Positions 57,875-64,000 of a DNA stretch of 64,000 nt are shown here, piece after piece. Both the position numbers and the translations under genes were made by a program. This stretch comes from Microbacterium sp. LCT-H2 (lineage in GTDB: Bacteria > Actinomycetota > Actinomycetes > Actinomycetales > Microbacteriaceae): contig NZ_MODW01000002.1 of NCBI RefSeq assembly GCF_001866135.1, positions 372,001-436,000 on the forward strand. Reading direction: 5' to 3'. How positions within the stretch are numbered: position 1 is the stretch's first letter; each line of letters begins with the position of its first letter. Below the pieces are notes generated by a model. That model searched no databases. It saw nothing but the letters and a program-made list of their open reading frames with translations, and was not told the DNA's origin.

Positions 57875-57963
57875 GCTTCTACGCTACCGGGTGCGTGCGG
57901 CTCGTCGGGTGGAGGAAGGCCCCAGAGCCCGGCGCGGATGCTTGTGCCCCATAAGCTTTGACC

Positions 57964-59265
57964 ATGACCTTCGGAGGACCGTCCGACCCCCACCAGCCCG
58001 AGCGGTACACGCCCCCGTCCGCGCCACCCGCGCAGCCGAGCGCGTACTCCGCCGCGCAGTACGCACAGTCCCCGTACCTGCCGCCGTCGTTCGGACAGCA
58101 GCCGGGCTACGCCTCTGCGCTCGCGCAGCCGACGCCCTACACGCCGCCGGCCCCGGTCGCGCCGTCGCCCGCGGAGTCGCTCCCGGCTCTCCCGGTGCCG
58201 AACAGGAAGGGCCGCACGATCTCGCTGTGGCTGTTCGGCTTCCTCGGGTTCCTCCTTCTCGCGCTCATCGGCTACTTCGGCTGGGCGCTCGGACCGACCG
58301 CCTCGGTGATCGGGCTCGTCCTGGCGTTGATCCCGCTCACCGTCGTCTTCCTCGGGGTGCGCATGATCGACCGCTGGGAGCCGGAGCCCAAGCGACTGGT
58401 CGCGTTCGCGATCGCCTGGGGTGCCGTCGCCGCCGTCGGTCTCACGCTCCTCGTCGACATCGGCCTCACGATGCTTCTCGGCATCCGCTCCGAGGAGTTC
58501 TCGGCGGTGATCCAGGCGCCCATCGTCGAGGAGTTCTGGAAGGGCCTCGGGGTCTTCCTCATCTTCCTGCTCGCGCGACGGTCCTTCGACGGTCCGGTCG
58601 ACGGCGTCGTCTACGGGGCGCTCGTCGGTGCGGGCTTCGCGTTCACCGAGAACATCCAGTACTTCGCCATCAGCCTGATCGAGGGCGGCGGAGAGCAGCT
58701 CGGCGTCACGTTCATCGTCCGGGCGGTGCTGTCGCCGTTCGCCCACGCGATGTTCACCTCGCTGACCGGGTTCGCCATCGGCCTCGTCGCCCGCCGTCAT
58801 GCGTCCGCGGGTGCGGCGGCCGGAGCCGGCCTGCTCGGCATGGTCGGAGCGATCCTCCTGCACGGGTTGTGGAACGGGTCGGCGACCTTTGCCGACTTCT
58901 TCGGGCTCTACTTCACGCTGCAGGTGCCGCTGTTCATCGGCTTCATCCTCGGGATCATCGCCCTGCGCCGGGAGGAGGCCCGGCTCACCCGGGCGCGCCT
59001 GGCCGAGTATGCCGCCGCCGGCTGGTTCACGCCGGAGGAGGTCACCATGTTGGCGACGCCGTCCGGACGCAAGGCGGGGCTCGCCTGGGCGGCACAGCTG
59101 CGTGGTGATCGCCGGCCGCTGATGCGCGAGTTCATCAAGGACGCGACGGCTCTGGCCGCCGTCCGCCAGCGGGCGATCACCGGTCGTGACCCGCTCGCGG
59201 TCGAAGACGAGCGTGCCCTGCTGATCCGGACGAGGGCGACACGAGCGGCGCTGCTGGCCTACTGA
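57964..59265 (+). CDS. PrsW-family intramembrane metalloprotease-like protein
   Basis: 433 residues from ATG 57964, with TAAGCT 6 nt upstream (a TTG at 57958 is less likely). A Pro/Gln/Tyr-rich cytoplasmic N terminus (about 1-75) is followed by eight or so membrane helices. PrsW motifs are present: EEFWKG (about 189-194, EExxK), FAFTENIQYF (about 222-231), SPFAHAMFT (about 259-267) and LHGLWN (about 299-304), whose glutamates and histidines form the zinc site. PrsW cleaves anti-sigma factors; no sigma factor gene is adjacent here. The C-terminal region is a charged, helical extension. Confidence 0.88.
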   Translation: MTFGGPSDPHQPERYTPPSAPPAQPSAYSAAQYAQSPYLPPSFGQQPGYASALAQPTPYTPPAPVAPSPAESLPALPVPNRKGRTISLWLFGFLGFLLLALIGYFGWALGPTASVIGLVLALIPLTVVFLGVRMIDRWEPEPKRLVAFAIAWGAVAAVGLTLLVDIGLTMLLGIRSEEFSAVIQAPIVEEFWKGLGVFLIFLLARRSFDGPVDGVVYGALVGAGFAFTENIQYFAISLIEGGGEQLGVTFIVRAVLSPFAHAMFTSLTGFAIGLVARRHASAGAAAGAGLLGMVGAILLHGLWNGSATFADFFGLYFTLQVPLFIGFILGIIALRREEARLTRARLAEYAAAGWFTPEEVTMLATPSGRKAGLAWAAQLRGDRRPLMREFIKDATALAAVRQRAITGRDPLAVEDERALLIRTRATRAALLAY

Positions 59266-59276
59266 GCGGCACGCCC

Positions 59277-59335
59277 GGAGACAGACTCAGCGCCCGGTGC
59301 TGCGGCGATGCCTGCATGTCTCCCGGGCGCTGAGT
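59277..59335. repeat. Nested inverted repeats in the spacer before fkpB-like gene
   Basis: Perfect 13-bp arms ACTCAGCGCCCGG (59285-59297) and CCGGGCGCTGAGT (59323-59335). A second overlapping pair, GGAGACA (about 59278) and TGTCTCC (about 59318), excludes the first. GCCTG occurs between them. The 214-base spacer holds no gene. Confidence 0.5.
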
Positions 59336-59479
59336 TGATCTGCCACCAGGGTGCACCCGGCCCCGGGGATGTGTCAAGAGCCTCCGCGCCGGGGCGGTGG
59401 AGGCGGCTCGACGAGGTGTTCGCTGTGAGCAGGTGCGGTCGCGTTGACCGCGCGCGCGACGGTCGGGTTGGATGGAGCC

Positions 59480-59848
59480 ATGACTGATCGCACAAAGCCC
59501 GAGTTCGACGCCCCGACCGGCCCTGCGCCCGCAGAACTGGTCATCCGCGACCTCATCGAGGGTGACGGTGCCGAGGCCAAGCCCGGCGACACCGTCACCG
59601 TCCACTACGCCGGTGTGGAGTTCGAATCCGGCGAGGAGTTCGACTCGTCGTGGGGTCGCGGCGAGACCATCCAGTTCCCGCTCCGCGGCCTGATCCAGGG
59701 CTGGCAGGACGGCATCCCCGGCATGAAGGTCGGCGGTCGTCGCGAGCTGATCATCCCGCCGCATCTCGCCTACGGCCCGGCCGGGGGAGGGCACTTCCTC
59801 TCCGGCAAGACGCTGATCTTCATCATCGACCTCGTCGCCGTCGGCTGA
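59480..59848 (+). CDS. Cytosolic FKBP-type peptidyl-prolyl isomerase
   Basis: 122 residues, single FKBP domain: VTVHYAGVEF (about 38-47), GEEFDSSWGRG (about 50-60), FPLRGLIQGWQDGIPGMKVGGRRELIIPP (about 65-93) and AYGPAGG (about 96-102). No signal peptide, so cytoplasmic, unlike the lipoprotein at 16853. TTGGAT lies 6 nt before the ATG and TTGACC is 18 bases further up, a fairly complete promoter for a leaderless start; this also excludes the in-frame 59444 start. Ends at a strong terminator. Confidence 0.93.
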   Translation: MTDRTKPEFDAPTGPAPAELVIRDLIEGDGAEAKPGDTVTVHYAGVEFESGEEFDSSWGRGETIQFPLRGLIQGWQDGIPGMKVGGRRELIIPPHLAYGPAGGGHFLSGKTLIFIIDLVAVG

Positions 59849-59862
59849 CGGCCTCGTTCGGA

Positions 59863-59892
59863 AGCGCCCCGCACCCTGTGGTGCGGGGCGCT
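59863..59892 (+). terminator. Terminator of the FKBP gene
   Basis: Perfect 13-bp arms AGCGCCCCGCACC (59863-59875) and GGTGCGGGGCGCT (59880-59892), CTGT loop, followed by TTC. Confidence 0.85.
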
Positions 59893-59926
59893 TTCGATGT
59901 CTCCGGACTTTCTGCTCGACACGGGA

Positions 59927-59946
59927 ATACATGCGAGTGAATGTAT
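59927..59946 (+). promoter_or_regulatory. Inverted repeat ATACAT-N8-ATGTAT upstream of yceI
   Basis: The AT-rich repeat stands out against the GC-rich background and is the size of a MarR-type operator. A TATGTT at 59944-59949 or GAATGT could be the -10 inside or next to it. Confidence 0.55.
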
Positions 59947-60026
59947 GTTGTGGGAAGGGTGCCGCGGACGATCGCGGCGCCATCCCTTTCGCCGCCACCG
60001 CGGCCGACGACTCCTGAGGAGCATTC

Positions 60027-60581
60027 ATGAGCAGCATCGACATCCCCGGTTACCGCCCCGGCACCTGGGTCCTCGACCCGTCCCACAGCGAGGTGACCTT
60101 CAGCGTCCGTCACATGATGATCTCCAAGGTGCGCGGCACCTTCGGCGTGAAGAGCGCGACGCTCGTGGCCCCGGAGAACCCCCTCGACGCCAAGGTCGAG
60201 GCTTCCGTCGACGTGACCTCCGTCGACACGAAGGACGAGGGCCGTGACCAGCACCTGCGCTCCGCCGACTTCTTCGACACCGAGAACTTCCCGACCATGG
60301 ACTTCGTCTCGACCGGCGCGCGCGTCGAGGGCGGCGACTTCCTCGTGGACGGCGACCTCACCATCCGCGGCATCACCAAGCCCGTCACCTTCGAGCTCGA
60401 CTTCGGCGGCTTCGGCAGCGACCCGTGGGGCAACTACAAGGCCGGCGCCTCCGCCAAGACGGTCATCAACCGTGAGGACTTCGGCCTCACCTGGAACGCC
60501 GCGCTGGAGACCGGCGGCGTGCTCGTCGGCAAGGACGTCACGATCACGCTCGACCTCCAGGGTGCGCTGCAGCAGGACTGA
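60027..60581 (+). CDS. YceI family lipocalin-like protein
   Basis: 184 residues. The YceI fold is an eight-stranded barrel that binds polyisoprenoid chains; conserved WVLDPSHSEVTFSVRHMMISKVRG (about 14-37) and GDLTIRGITKPV (about 108-119) are the hallmarks. There is no signal peptide, so it is cytoplasmic, unlike the E. coli periplasmic protein. GAGGAG precedes the ATG by 6 bases. It is flanked by an operator-like repeat and a terminator. Substrate unknown. Confidence 0.88.
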   Translation: MSSIDIPGYRPGTWVLDPSHSEVTFSVRHMMISKVRGTFGVKSATLVAPENPLDAKVEASVDVTSVDTKDEGRDQHLRSADFFDTENFPTMDFVSTGARVEGGDFLVDGDLTIRGITKPVTFELDFGGFGSDPWGNYKAGASAKTVINREDFGLTWNAALETGGVLVGKDVTITLDLQGALQQD

Positions 60582-60596
60582 CGCGCAGACCTCTCC

Positions 60597-60626
60597 GAAC
60601 CCCGGGCCCGTCAGGGCTCGGGGTTC
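60597..60626. terminator. Terminator between yceI and the MFS gene
   Basis: 13-bp arms GAACCCCGGGCCC (60597-60609) and GGGCTCGGGGTTC (60614-60626, one G/U pair), GTCA loop, then TCTCTG. It overlaps the end of the convergent MFS gene. Confidence 0.75.
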
Positions 60627-61906
60627 TCTGCGTCGTAGGCGCGGAACCGGGGGTGTCGTCGGGCGAGGAGCGCGACGAGGGCGATCACCAGGATCCCGCC
60701 GAGCAGCGGGGGGAACCACAGCGAGGTCAGCGTCGCGAGCGTCCCGGCGTACAGGGCGCCGACGCGCGGACCTCCGGTCACCACCACGACGAACAGGCCC
60801 TGCAGGCGTCCGCGCATGGCGTCCGGTACCGCCGCCTGCATCATGGTGTTGCGGTAGATCGAGCTCACGTTGTCCGAGGCCCCGGAGAGGGCCAGCGCCA
60901 TGCAGGCCGCGACGATCAGTGCGACGTGCGGCCGGTCCTCGCCGGCGGGTGTCCCGGAGAAGGCGCCGATCAGGAGGACGAGGCCGAACAGGGCGATCGC
61001 GGCGCCGTAGGCCTCGATCGCGCGGGCGATCCCACGGCCGTGCCACCGGTACTGCACCACACGGCCGGAGAACAGGCTCGAGGAGAAGGTGCCGACGGCG
61101 ACCGCCGCCGTGAGGATGCCGGTCGTGAACGCCCCGCCGCCCAGGATCACGGTGCCCAGCGCCGGGAAGAGGACGAGCGGCTGCCCGAACGTCATGGCAG
61201 TGATGTCCATCACGTACTGCATCCGGATGTTGCCCGCCCGGCGGAGGAAGCGCCAGCCGTCGACGAGCGAGGCGAGGCCGGGGCGCACGATGTCGCCCTC
61301 GGGGCGCAGAGCGGGGAGGGTCCACAGGCCGAGGAACATCGACAGCATGAGCACGACGTCGATCGTGTAGGTCCAGCCGTATCCGGTGAGGGCCACGAGG
61401 AGCCCGGCCAGGGCGGGGCCGGCCATGACCGTGAGTCCGAAGGCGACGCCGTTGAGCGCGGACGCGGCCGCGAGCATCCGGCGGGGGATGAGTCGGGGGA
61501 CGATCGCCGTCCGCGTGGCCATCCCGACGGAGTTCGCCGCCGAGTTCACGATGCTCAGCGCGTACAGCCACCAGATCGTCTCCGTCCCCGTCCACGTGAG
61601 CGCGGCGAGGAGCGCGGTGGAGGCGAAGGTCACGGTGGCCGCGATCAGCGCGACCCGCCGGCGGTCGAACGCATCGGCGAGCATGCCGCCGTAGAGGCCT
61701 GCGAGGACCATAGGGAGAAGGCCGGCGACGGCGATCATCGAGACGGCGAACGTGCTCGCAGTCAGATCGAACACGTGCAGCATCACGGTCACAATGGTGA
61801 GTTGACCGCCGATGCCGGCGAGGGTGGAGCCGATCCACATCCGGGCGAAGGCCGGACTCGCCTTCAGCGGGGTGAGGTCGATCAGATGGCCGCGGCGGGA
61901 GCTCAC
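60611..61906 (-). CDS. MFS transporter (multidrug-efflux type)
   Basis: 431 residues with about twelve membrane helices. The loop-2/3 motif is [17 protein letters not shown] (about 70-86, GxxxD(R/K)RR-like) and the second half repeats a related [10 protein letters not shown]. Resembles enterobactin/macrolide-type (EntS/MefA) MFS exporters. Substrate unknown. GTG start at 61906 overlaps a 7-codon leaderless ORF by GTGA, so translation is probably coupled to it. No regulator gene adjacent. Confidence 0.88.
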   Translation of the reverse strand: MSSRRGHLIDLTPLKASPAFARMWIGSTLAGIGGQLTIVTVMLHVFDLTASTFAVSMIAVAGLLPMVLAGLYGGMLADAFDRRRVALIAATVTFASTALLAALTWTGTETIWWLYALSIVNSAANSVGMATRTAIVPRLIPRRMLAAASALNGVAFGLTVMAGPALAGLLVALTGYGWTYTIDVVLMLSMFLGLWTLPALRPEGDIVRPGLASLVDGWRFLRRAGNIRMQYVMDITAMTFGQPLVLFPALGTVILGGGAFTTGILTAAVAVGTFSSSLFSGRVVQYRWHGRGIARAIEAYGAAIALFGLVLLIGAFSGTPAGEDRPHVALIVAACMALALSGASDNVSSIYRNTMMQAAVPDAMRGRLQGLFVVVVTGGPRVGALYAGTLATLTSLWFPPLLGGILVIALVALLARRHPRFRAYDAENPEP

Positions 61907-61926
61907 AGGGCGATCTTCTTCTGCAC
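61903..61926 (-). CDS. Leaderless 7-codon ORF (MQKKIAL) coupled to the MFS gene
   Basis: GTG CAG AAG AAG ATC GCC CTG TGA. TAGGCT (61933-61938, minus strand) lies exactly 6 nt before the GTG. The TGA overlaps the MFS GTG (GTGA). The MFS gene has no Shine-Dalgarno of its own, so ribosomes finishing the mini-ORF are the probable way it is translated. The peptide itself may be irrelevant. Confidence 0.6.
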   Translation of the reverse strand: MQKKIAL

Positions 61927-61994
61927 ATCCCGAGCCTAGTTGACCGGTGCGCCTCGCTCCGGACCCCGTGTCCCGCCGTGGTCGTTCGGGCTGG

Positions 61995-62000
61995 TAGACT
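61995..62000 (+). promoter_or_regulatory. -10 element TAGACT of rpsO
   Basis: TAGACT would start a transcript with a leader of about 85 bases, long for this window. It could carry an S15 autoregulatory structure, but I see no clear pseudoknot by eye. Confidence 0.5.
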
Positions 62001-62091
62001 CGTCAGGTTGCCGTTCGATCGGCCGCGGATAAAGAGAGCTCACGCATCAGGCGTCGGGCGCCGCGCAACAAGCAGAGAGGGGATCGAATCT

Positions 62092-62361
62092 ATGGCACTG
62101 GAAGCAGACGTCAAGAAGGCGATCATCGAAGAGTACGCGACGCACCCCGGTGACACCGGATCCCCCGAGGTGCAGGCCGCGATGCTGACGCAGCGCATCA
62201 AGGACCTCACCGAGCACCTGAAGGAGCACAAGCACGACCACCACTCGCGTCGTGGTCTGTTCCTGCTCGTGGGTCAGCGCCGTCGTCTGCTCGGCTACCT
62301 CCAGAGCGTCGACATCGAGCGCTACCGCTCGCTGATCGCACGCCTTGGTCTTCGCCGATAA
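62092..62361 (+). CDS. rpsO: 30S ribosomal protein S15
   Basis: 89 residues. [16 protein letters not shown] (about 21-36), [32 protein letters not shown] (about 39-70) and the C-terminal [13 protein letters not shown] match S15 exactly. It binds 16S rRNA helices 20-22. AGAGGGGA precedes the ATG by about 8 bases. Monocistronic: own promoter and terminator. It is separated from ribF, its usual neighbour. Confidence 0.97.
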   Translation: MALEADVKKAIIEEYATHPGDTGSPEVQAAMLTQRIKDLTEHLKEHKHDHHSRRGLFLLVGQRRRLLGYLQSVDIERYRSLIARLGLRR

Positions 62362-62403
62362 GGCACCACGGACCCAGCGTTCAATCGCGCAGAACATTCT
62401 TGA

Positions 62404-62434
62404 GAAGGCCGCCCCACGGTGTGGGGCGGCCTTC
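62404..62434 (+). terminator. Terminator of rpsO
   Basis: Perfect 13-bp arms GAAGGCCGCCCCA and TGGGGCGGCCTTC with a CGGTG loop, then GTCATT. Confidence 0.85.
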
Positions 62435-62460
62435 GTCATTTACGCGCGGTGTGGATCCGC

Positions 62461-63465
62461 TCAGGCGGTCGTCTGCACCAGGTCGGGGTGGTGGATGGCT
62501 GCCACGTCGGGGTGCGCCCGCAGGCGGGACTTCATGGCGTTCTCGCCGTAGGTCGCGTGGATCGGATTGCTCGGGTCCTCGGTGACGCCGGTCGCCTCGG
62601 CGGCGAGCTCGGCGGGGAGCTCGAGGAGCGGCAGCTGCTGGTCGAGTGCGGGGTTGAAGAAGAACGGGATCGAGATCCGCTCCTCCGGCGCCCGCGGTGA
62701 GATCACGCGGTGGTTCGTGGCCTTGAGGTATCCGCCGGTGGCGTACTCCAGCAGCTCGCCGATGTTGACCACGAAGGCGCCGGGCACCGGGGGAGCCGAC
62801 ACCCACTCGCCGTCACGCTCGACCTGGAGTCCGCCCTTGCCGGGTTCGACCCAGAGCAGCGTCAGCACACCGGAGTCCTTGTGCGCACCCACCCCCTGCT
62901 GCGGCTCCGGCTCGTTCGTGCCCGGGTACCGCACGATCTTGATCAGGGTCGACGGCTCGCGGAACGGCTCGTCGAAGTAGGTCTCCTCCGCTCCGAGGGT
63001 GAGAGCCCAGGCGCGCAGGAGCTTGCGGGCGATCTCGGTCAGGGCGTCGTGCCACTCCGTGACGATCTCCTTCAGCTCCGGCTGCGCGGCGGGCCAGAGG
63101 TTCGGGCCGGTGAGGCGGTTGAAGACGGGCCCACCCTCGACCGGCTCACGTTCGGGGCCGATGTCGATCTGTTCGCGCCAGTCGACCTTGCCCTGGGTCC
63201 GCTCGCCGCCGATCCGGGTGTAGCCCCGGAAGTGCGGGCTGTTGACGTTCTCGATCGCGAGCTTGTCCTCCTCCGGCAGTGCGAAGAAGTCGAGGGCGGC
63301 CTGGTGCAGCCGCGCCTCCAGCTCCGGCGAGATCCCGGTGCCGGTCAGGTAGAAGAAGCCGACGTCGTGGGTGGCCGCGCGGAGGTCGTCGCGGAAGCGC
63401 GCCGCGGCCTCGGGGCCGTCGTCGAGCTGGGACAGGTCGAGGATGGGGAGCGAGAGTTCAGCCAT
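62461..63465 (-). CDS. Isopenicillin N synthase-like 2-oxoglutarate/Fe(II) oxygenase
   Basis: 334 residues. Iron ligands H-x-D in GAHKDSG (about 193 and 195) and distal H in ATNHRV (about 252); the 2-oxoglutarate-binding R-x-S is in EERISIPF (about 262-264). N-terminal FYLTGTGI and DFFALPEEDK are typical of the family. Oxidation of an unknown small molecule; the genus often carries such genes next to iron-uptake functions. TAGCCT lies 6 nt before the ATG. It diverges from the EfeU-type gene. Confidence 0.87.
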   Translation of the reverse strand: MAELSLPILDLSQLDDGPEAAARFRDDLRAATHDVGFFYLTGTGISPELEARLHQAALDFFALPEEDKLAIENVNSPHFRGYTRIGGERTQGKVDWREQIDIGPEREPVEGGPVFNRLTGPNLWPAAQPELKEIVTEWHDALTEIARKLLRAWALTLGAEETYFDEPFREPSTLIKIVRYPGTNEPEPQQGVGAHKDSGVLTLLWVEPGKGGLQVERDGEWVSAPPVPGAFVVNIGELLEYATGGYLKATNHRVISPRAPEERISIPFFFNPALDQQLPLLELPAELAAEATGVTEDPSNPIHATYGENAMKSRLRAHPDVAAIHHPDLVQTTA

Positions 63466-63558
63466 GGACCGAGGCTATGTCGCGGATGAGCCCCGAGGAT
63501 GCTCTGTTGCACTCCATTACTTCGGTCTGCGGTGTCGGGCGAGGGTCGGTCGCAGTGC

Positions 63559-63588
63559 TATAGTCTCGGTGGTAAGGGATGCCTTACC
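63559..63588 (+). promoter_or_regulatory. Promoter and iron-box-like operator before the EfeU-type gene
   Basis: -10 TATAGT (63559-63564) is followed by the palindrome GGTAAGG-GATG-CCTTACC (63571-63588), which covers the expected start site. Length and GGTAAGG-type arms resemble DtxR/IdeR iron boxes, so iron repression is likely. Confidence 0.65.
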
Positions 63589-63617
63589 TCAGTCGCCCGT
63601 CAGAGAGTGTGTCTCCC

Positions 63618-64000
63618 GTGCTCGCCACTTTCCTCATCGGACTCCGCGAGGGTCTCGAAGCCGCGCTCGTCGTCGGCATCCTCGTCGCCTACCTCCGCCG
63701 GCTCGGGCGTCGCGACGCGCTGCCGCGGATGTGGGCGGGCGTCGGCCTCGCGATCGCTCTCGCCTTGGGCATCGGGGCGGTCCTGACCTTCGGGGCCTAC
63801 GAACTGACCTTCCAGGCCCAGGAACTGATCGGCGGCGGTCTCTCGCTGGTCGCGGTGGCGATGGTGACGTGGATGATCTTCTGGATGCAGCGCGCCGGCC
63901 GCACCATGAAGGCGACGCTCGAGGGCGGCATCGACCGGGCGCTGACGGCCGGCGGACTCTGGGCGCTCGTCGCGATCGGCTTTGTGTCCGTCGCTCGCGA
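63618..64000 (+). CDS. efeU: EfeU/FTR1-type iron permease, N-terminal part
   Basis: First 127 codons; the gene runs off the window edge. The iron-binding R-E-G-L-E motif is LIGLREGLEAALVVG (about 6-20), then hydrophobic helices (about 40-60, 75-95, 110-125). It imports iron, usually with EfeO and EfeB encoded next. GTG 63618 or GTG 63609 could be the start. The iron-box operator upstream fits the role. Confidence 0.88.
   Translation, partial: MLATFLIGLREGLEAALVVGILVAYLRRLGRRDALPRMWAGVGLAIALALGIGAVLTFGAYELTFQAQELIGGGLSLVAVAMVTWMIFWMQRAGRTMKATLEGGIDRALTAGGLWALVAIGFVSVAR

Overview
The window is a contiguous piece of a high-GC Gram-positive chromosome. Gene content and order (single-copy F-type ATP synthase behind a WecA-like gene; dxr, rseP, ispG and proS in that order; nusA-ylxR-infB-rbfA; truB and ribF) fit an actinobacterium of the Microbacteriaceae, most probably Microbacterium or a close relative. 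This assignment is inferred from layout and protein sequence only. No rRNA, tRNA, prophage, insertion sequence or CRISPR array was seen, so this looks like core chromosome with a few accessory genes.

Layout. 1-8707: end of a probable Sua5/TsaC gene, wecA-like gene, atpI-like gene and the complete atpBEFHAGDC operon, closed by a strong terminator. 8783-14326: yaaA, a DUF5684-type membrane protein, a 35-residue small protein next to a PP2C phosphatase, and an orphan FtsK/EccC-like ATPase. 14365-17815: asparaginase, OsmC, PlsC and a double-FKBP lipoprotein. 17859-33129: the isoprenoid (MEP) genes dxr and ispG, the site-2 protease rseP and proS, interleaved with minus-strand genes: a divergent MurE-like ligase, a YcnI copper protein, a fused anthranilate-synthase-type enzyme with a tryptophan attenuator, pyroglutamyl peptidase, a nucleotidyltransferase and an RNB nuclease. 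33148-49101: LOG protein, nusA-ylxR-infB-rbfA, a LuxR-type regulator, mutY, truB, two small membrane proteins, ribF, a SNF2-type helicase and pfkA. 49102-63465: repeat-rich spacers around a DUF559 protein, oligopeptidase B, a PiT phosphate transporter with a small partner, a cpdA-like phosphodiesterase, aspA, a fumarylacetoacetase-family hydrolase, PrsW, a cytosolic FKBP, YceI, an MFS transporter, rpsO and a 2OG-Fe(II) oxygenase. The window ends inside an EfeU-type iron permease.

Regulation stands out. About 25 genes on both strands begin with a TANNNT-like -10 hexamer exactly 6 nt (once 7) upstream of an ATG or GTG and have no separate Shine-Dalgarno sequence. This is the geometry of leaderless transcripts, and it often settles the start codon, including that of atpB. 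Genes inside operons (atpE, atpF, atpA, infB, rbfA and others) have ordinary ribosome binding sites or ATGA/GTGA overlaps. Two leaderless mini-genes, 7 and 35 codons long, end in a GTGA overlap with the next gene or its upstream in-frame start. A leaderless leader peptide with two adjacent Trp codons sits before the anthranilate-synthase-type gene, followed by a full 1:2/2:3/3:4 attenuator. Palindromic operators overlap the promoters of the phosphate transporter and the iron permease, and another lies upstream of yceI. Several spacers hold a dispersed GCCTG...CCGCG repeat family.
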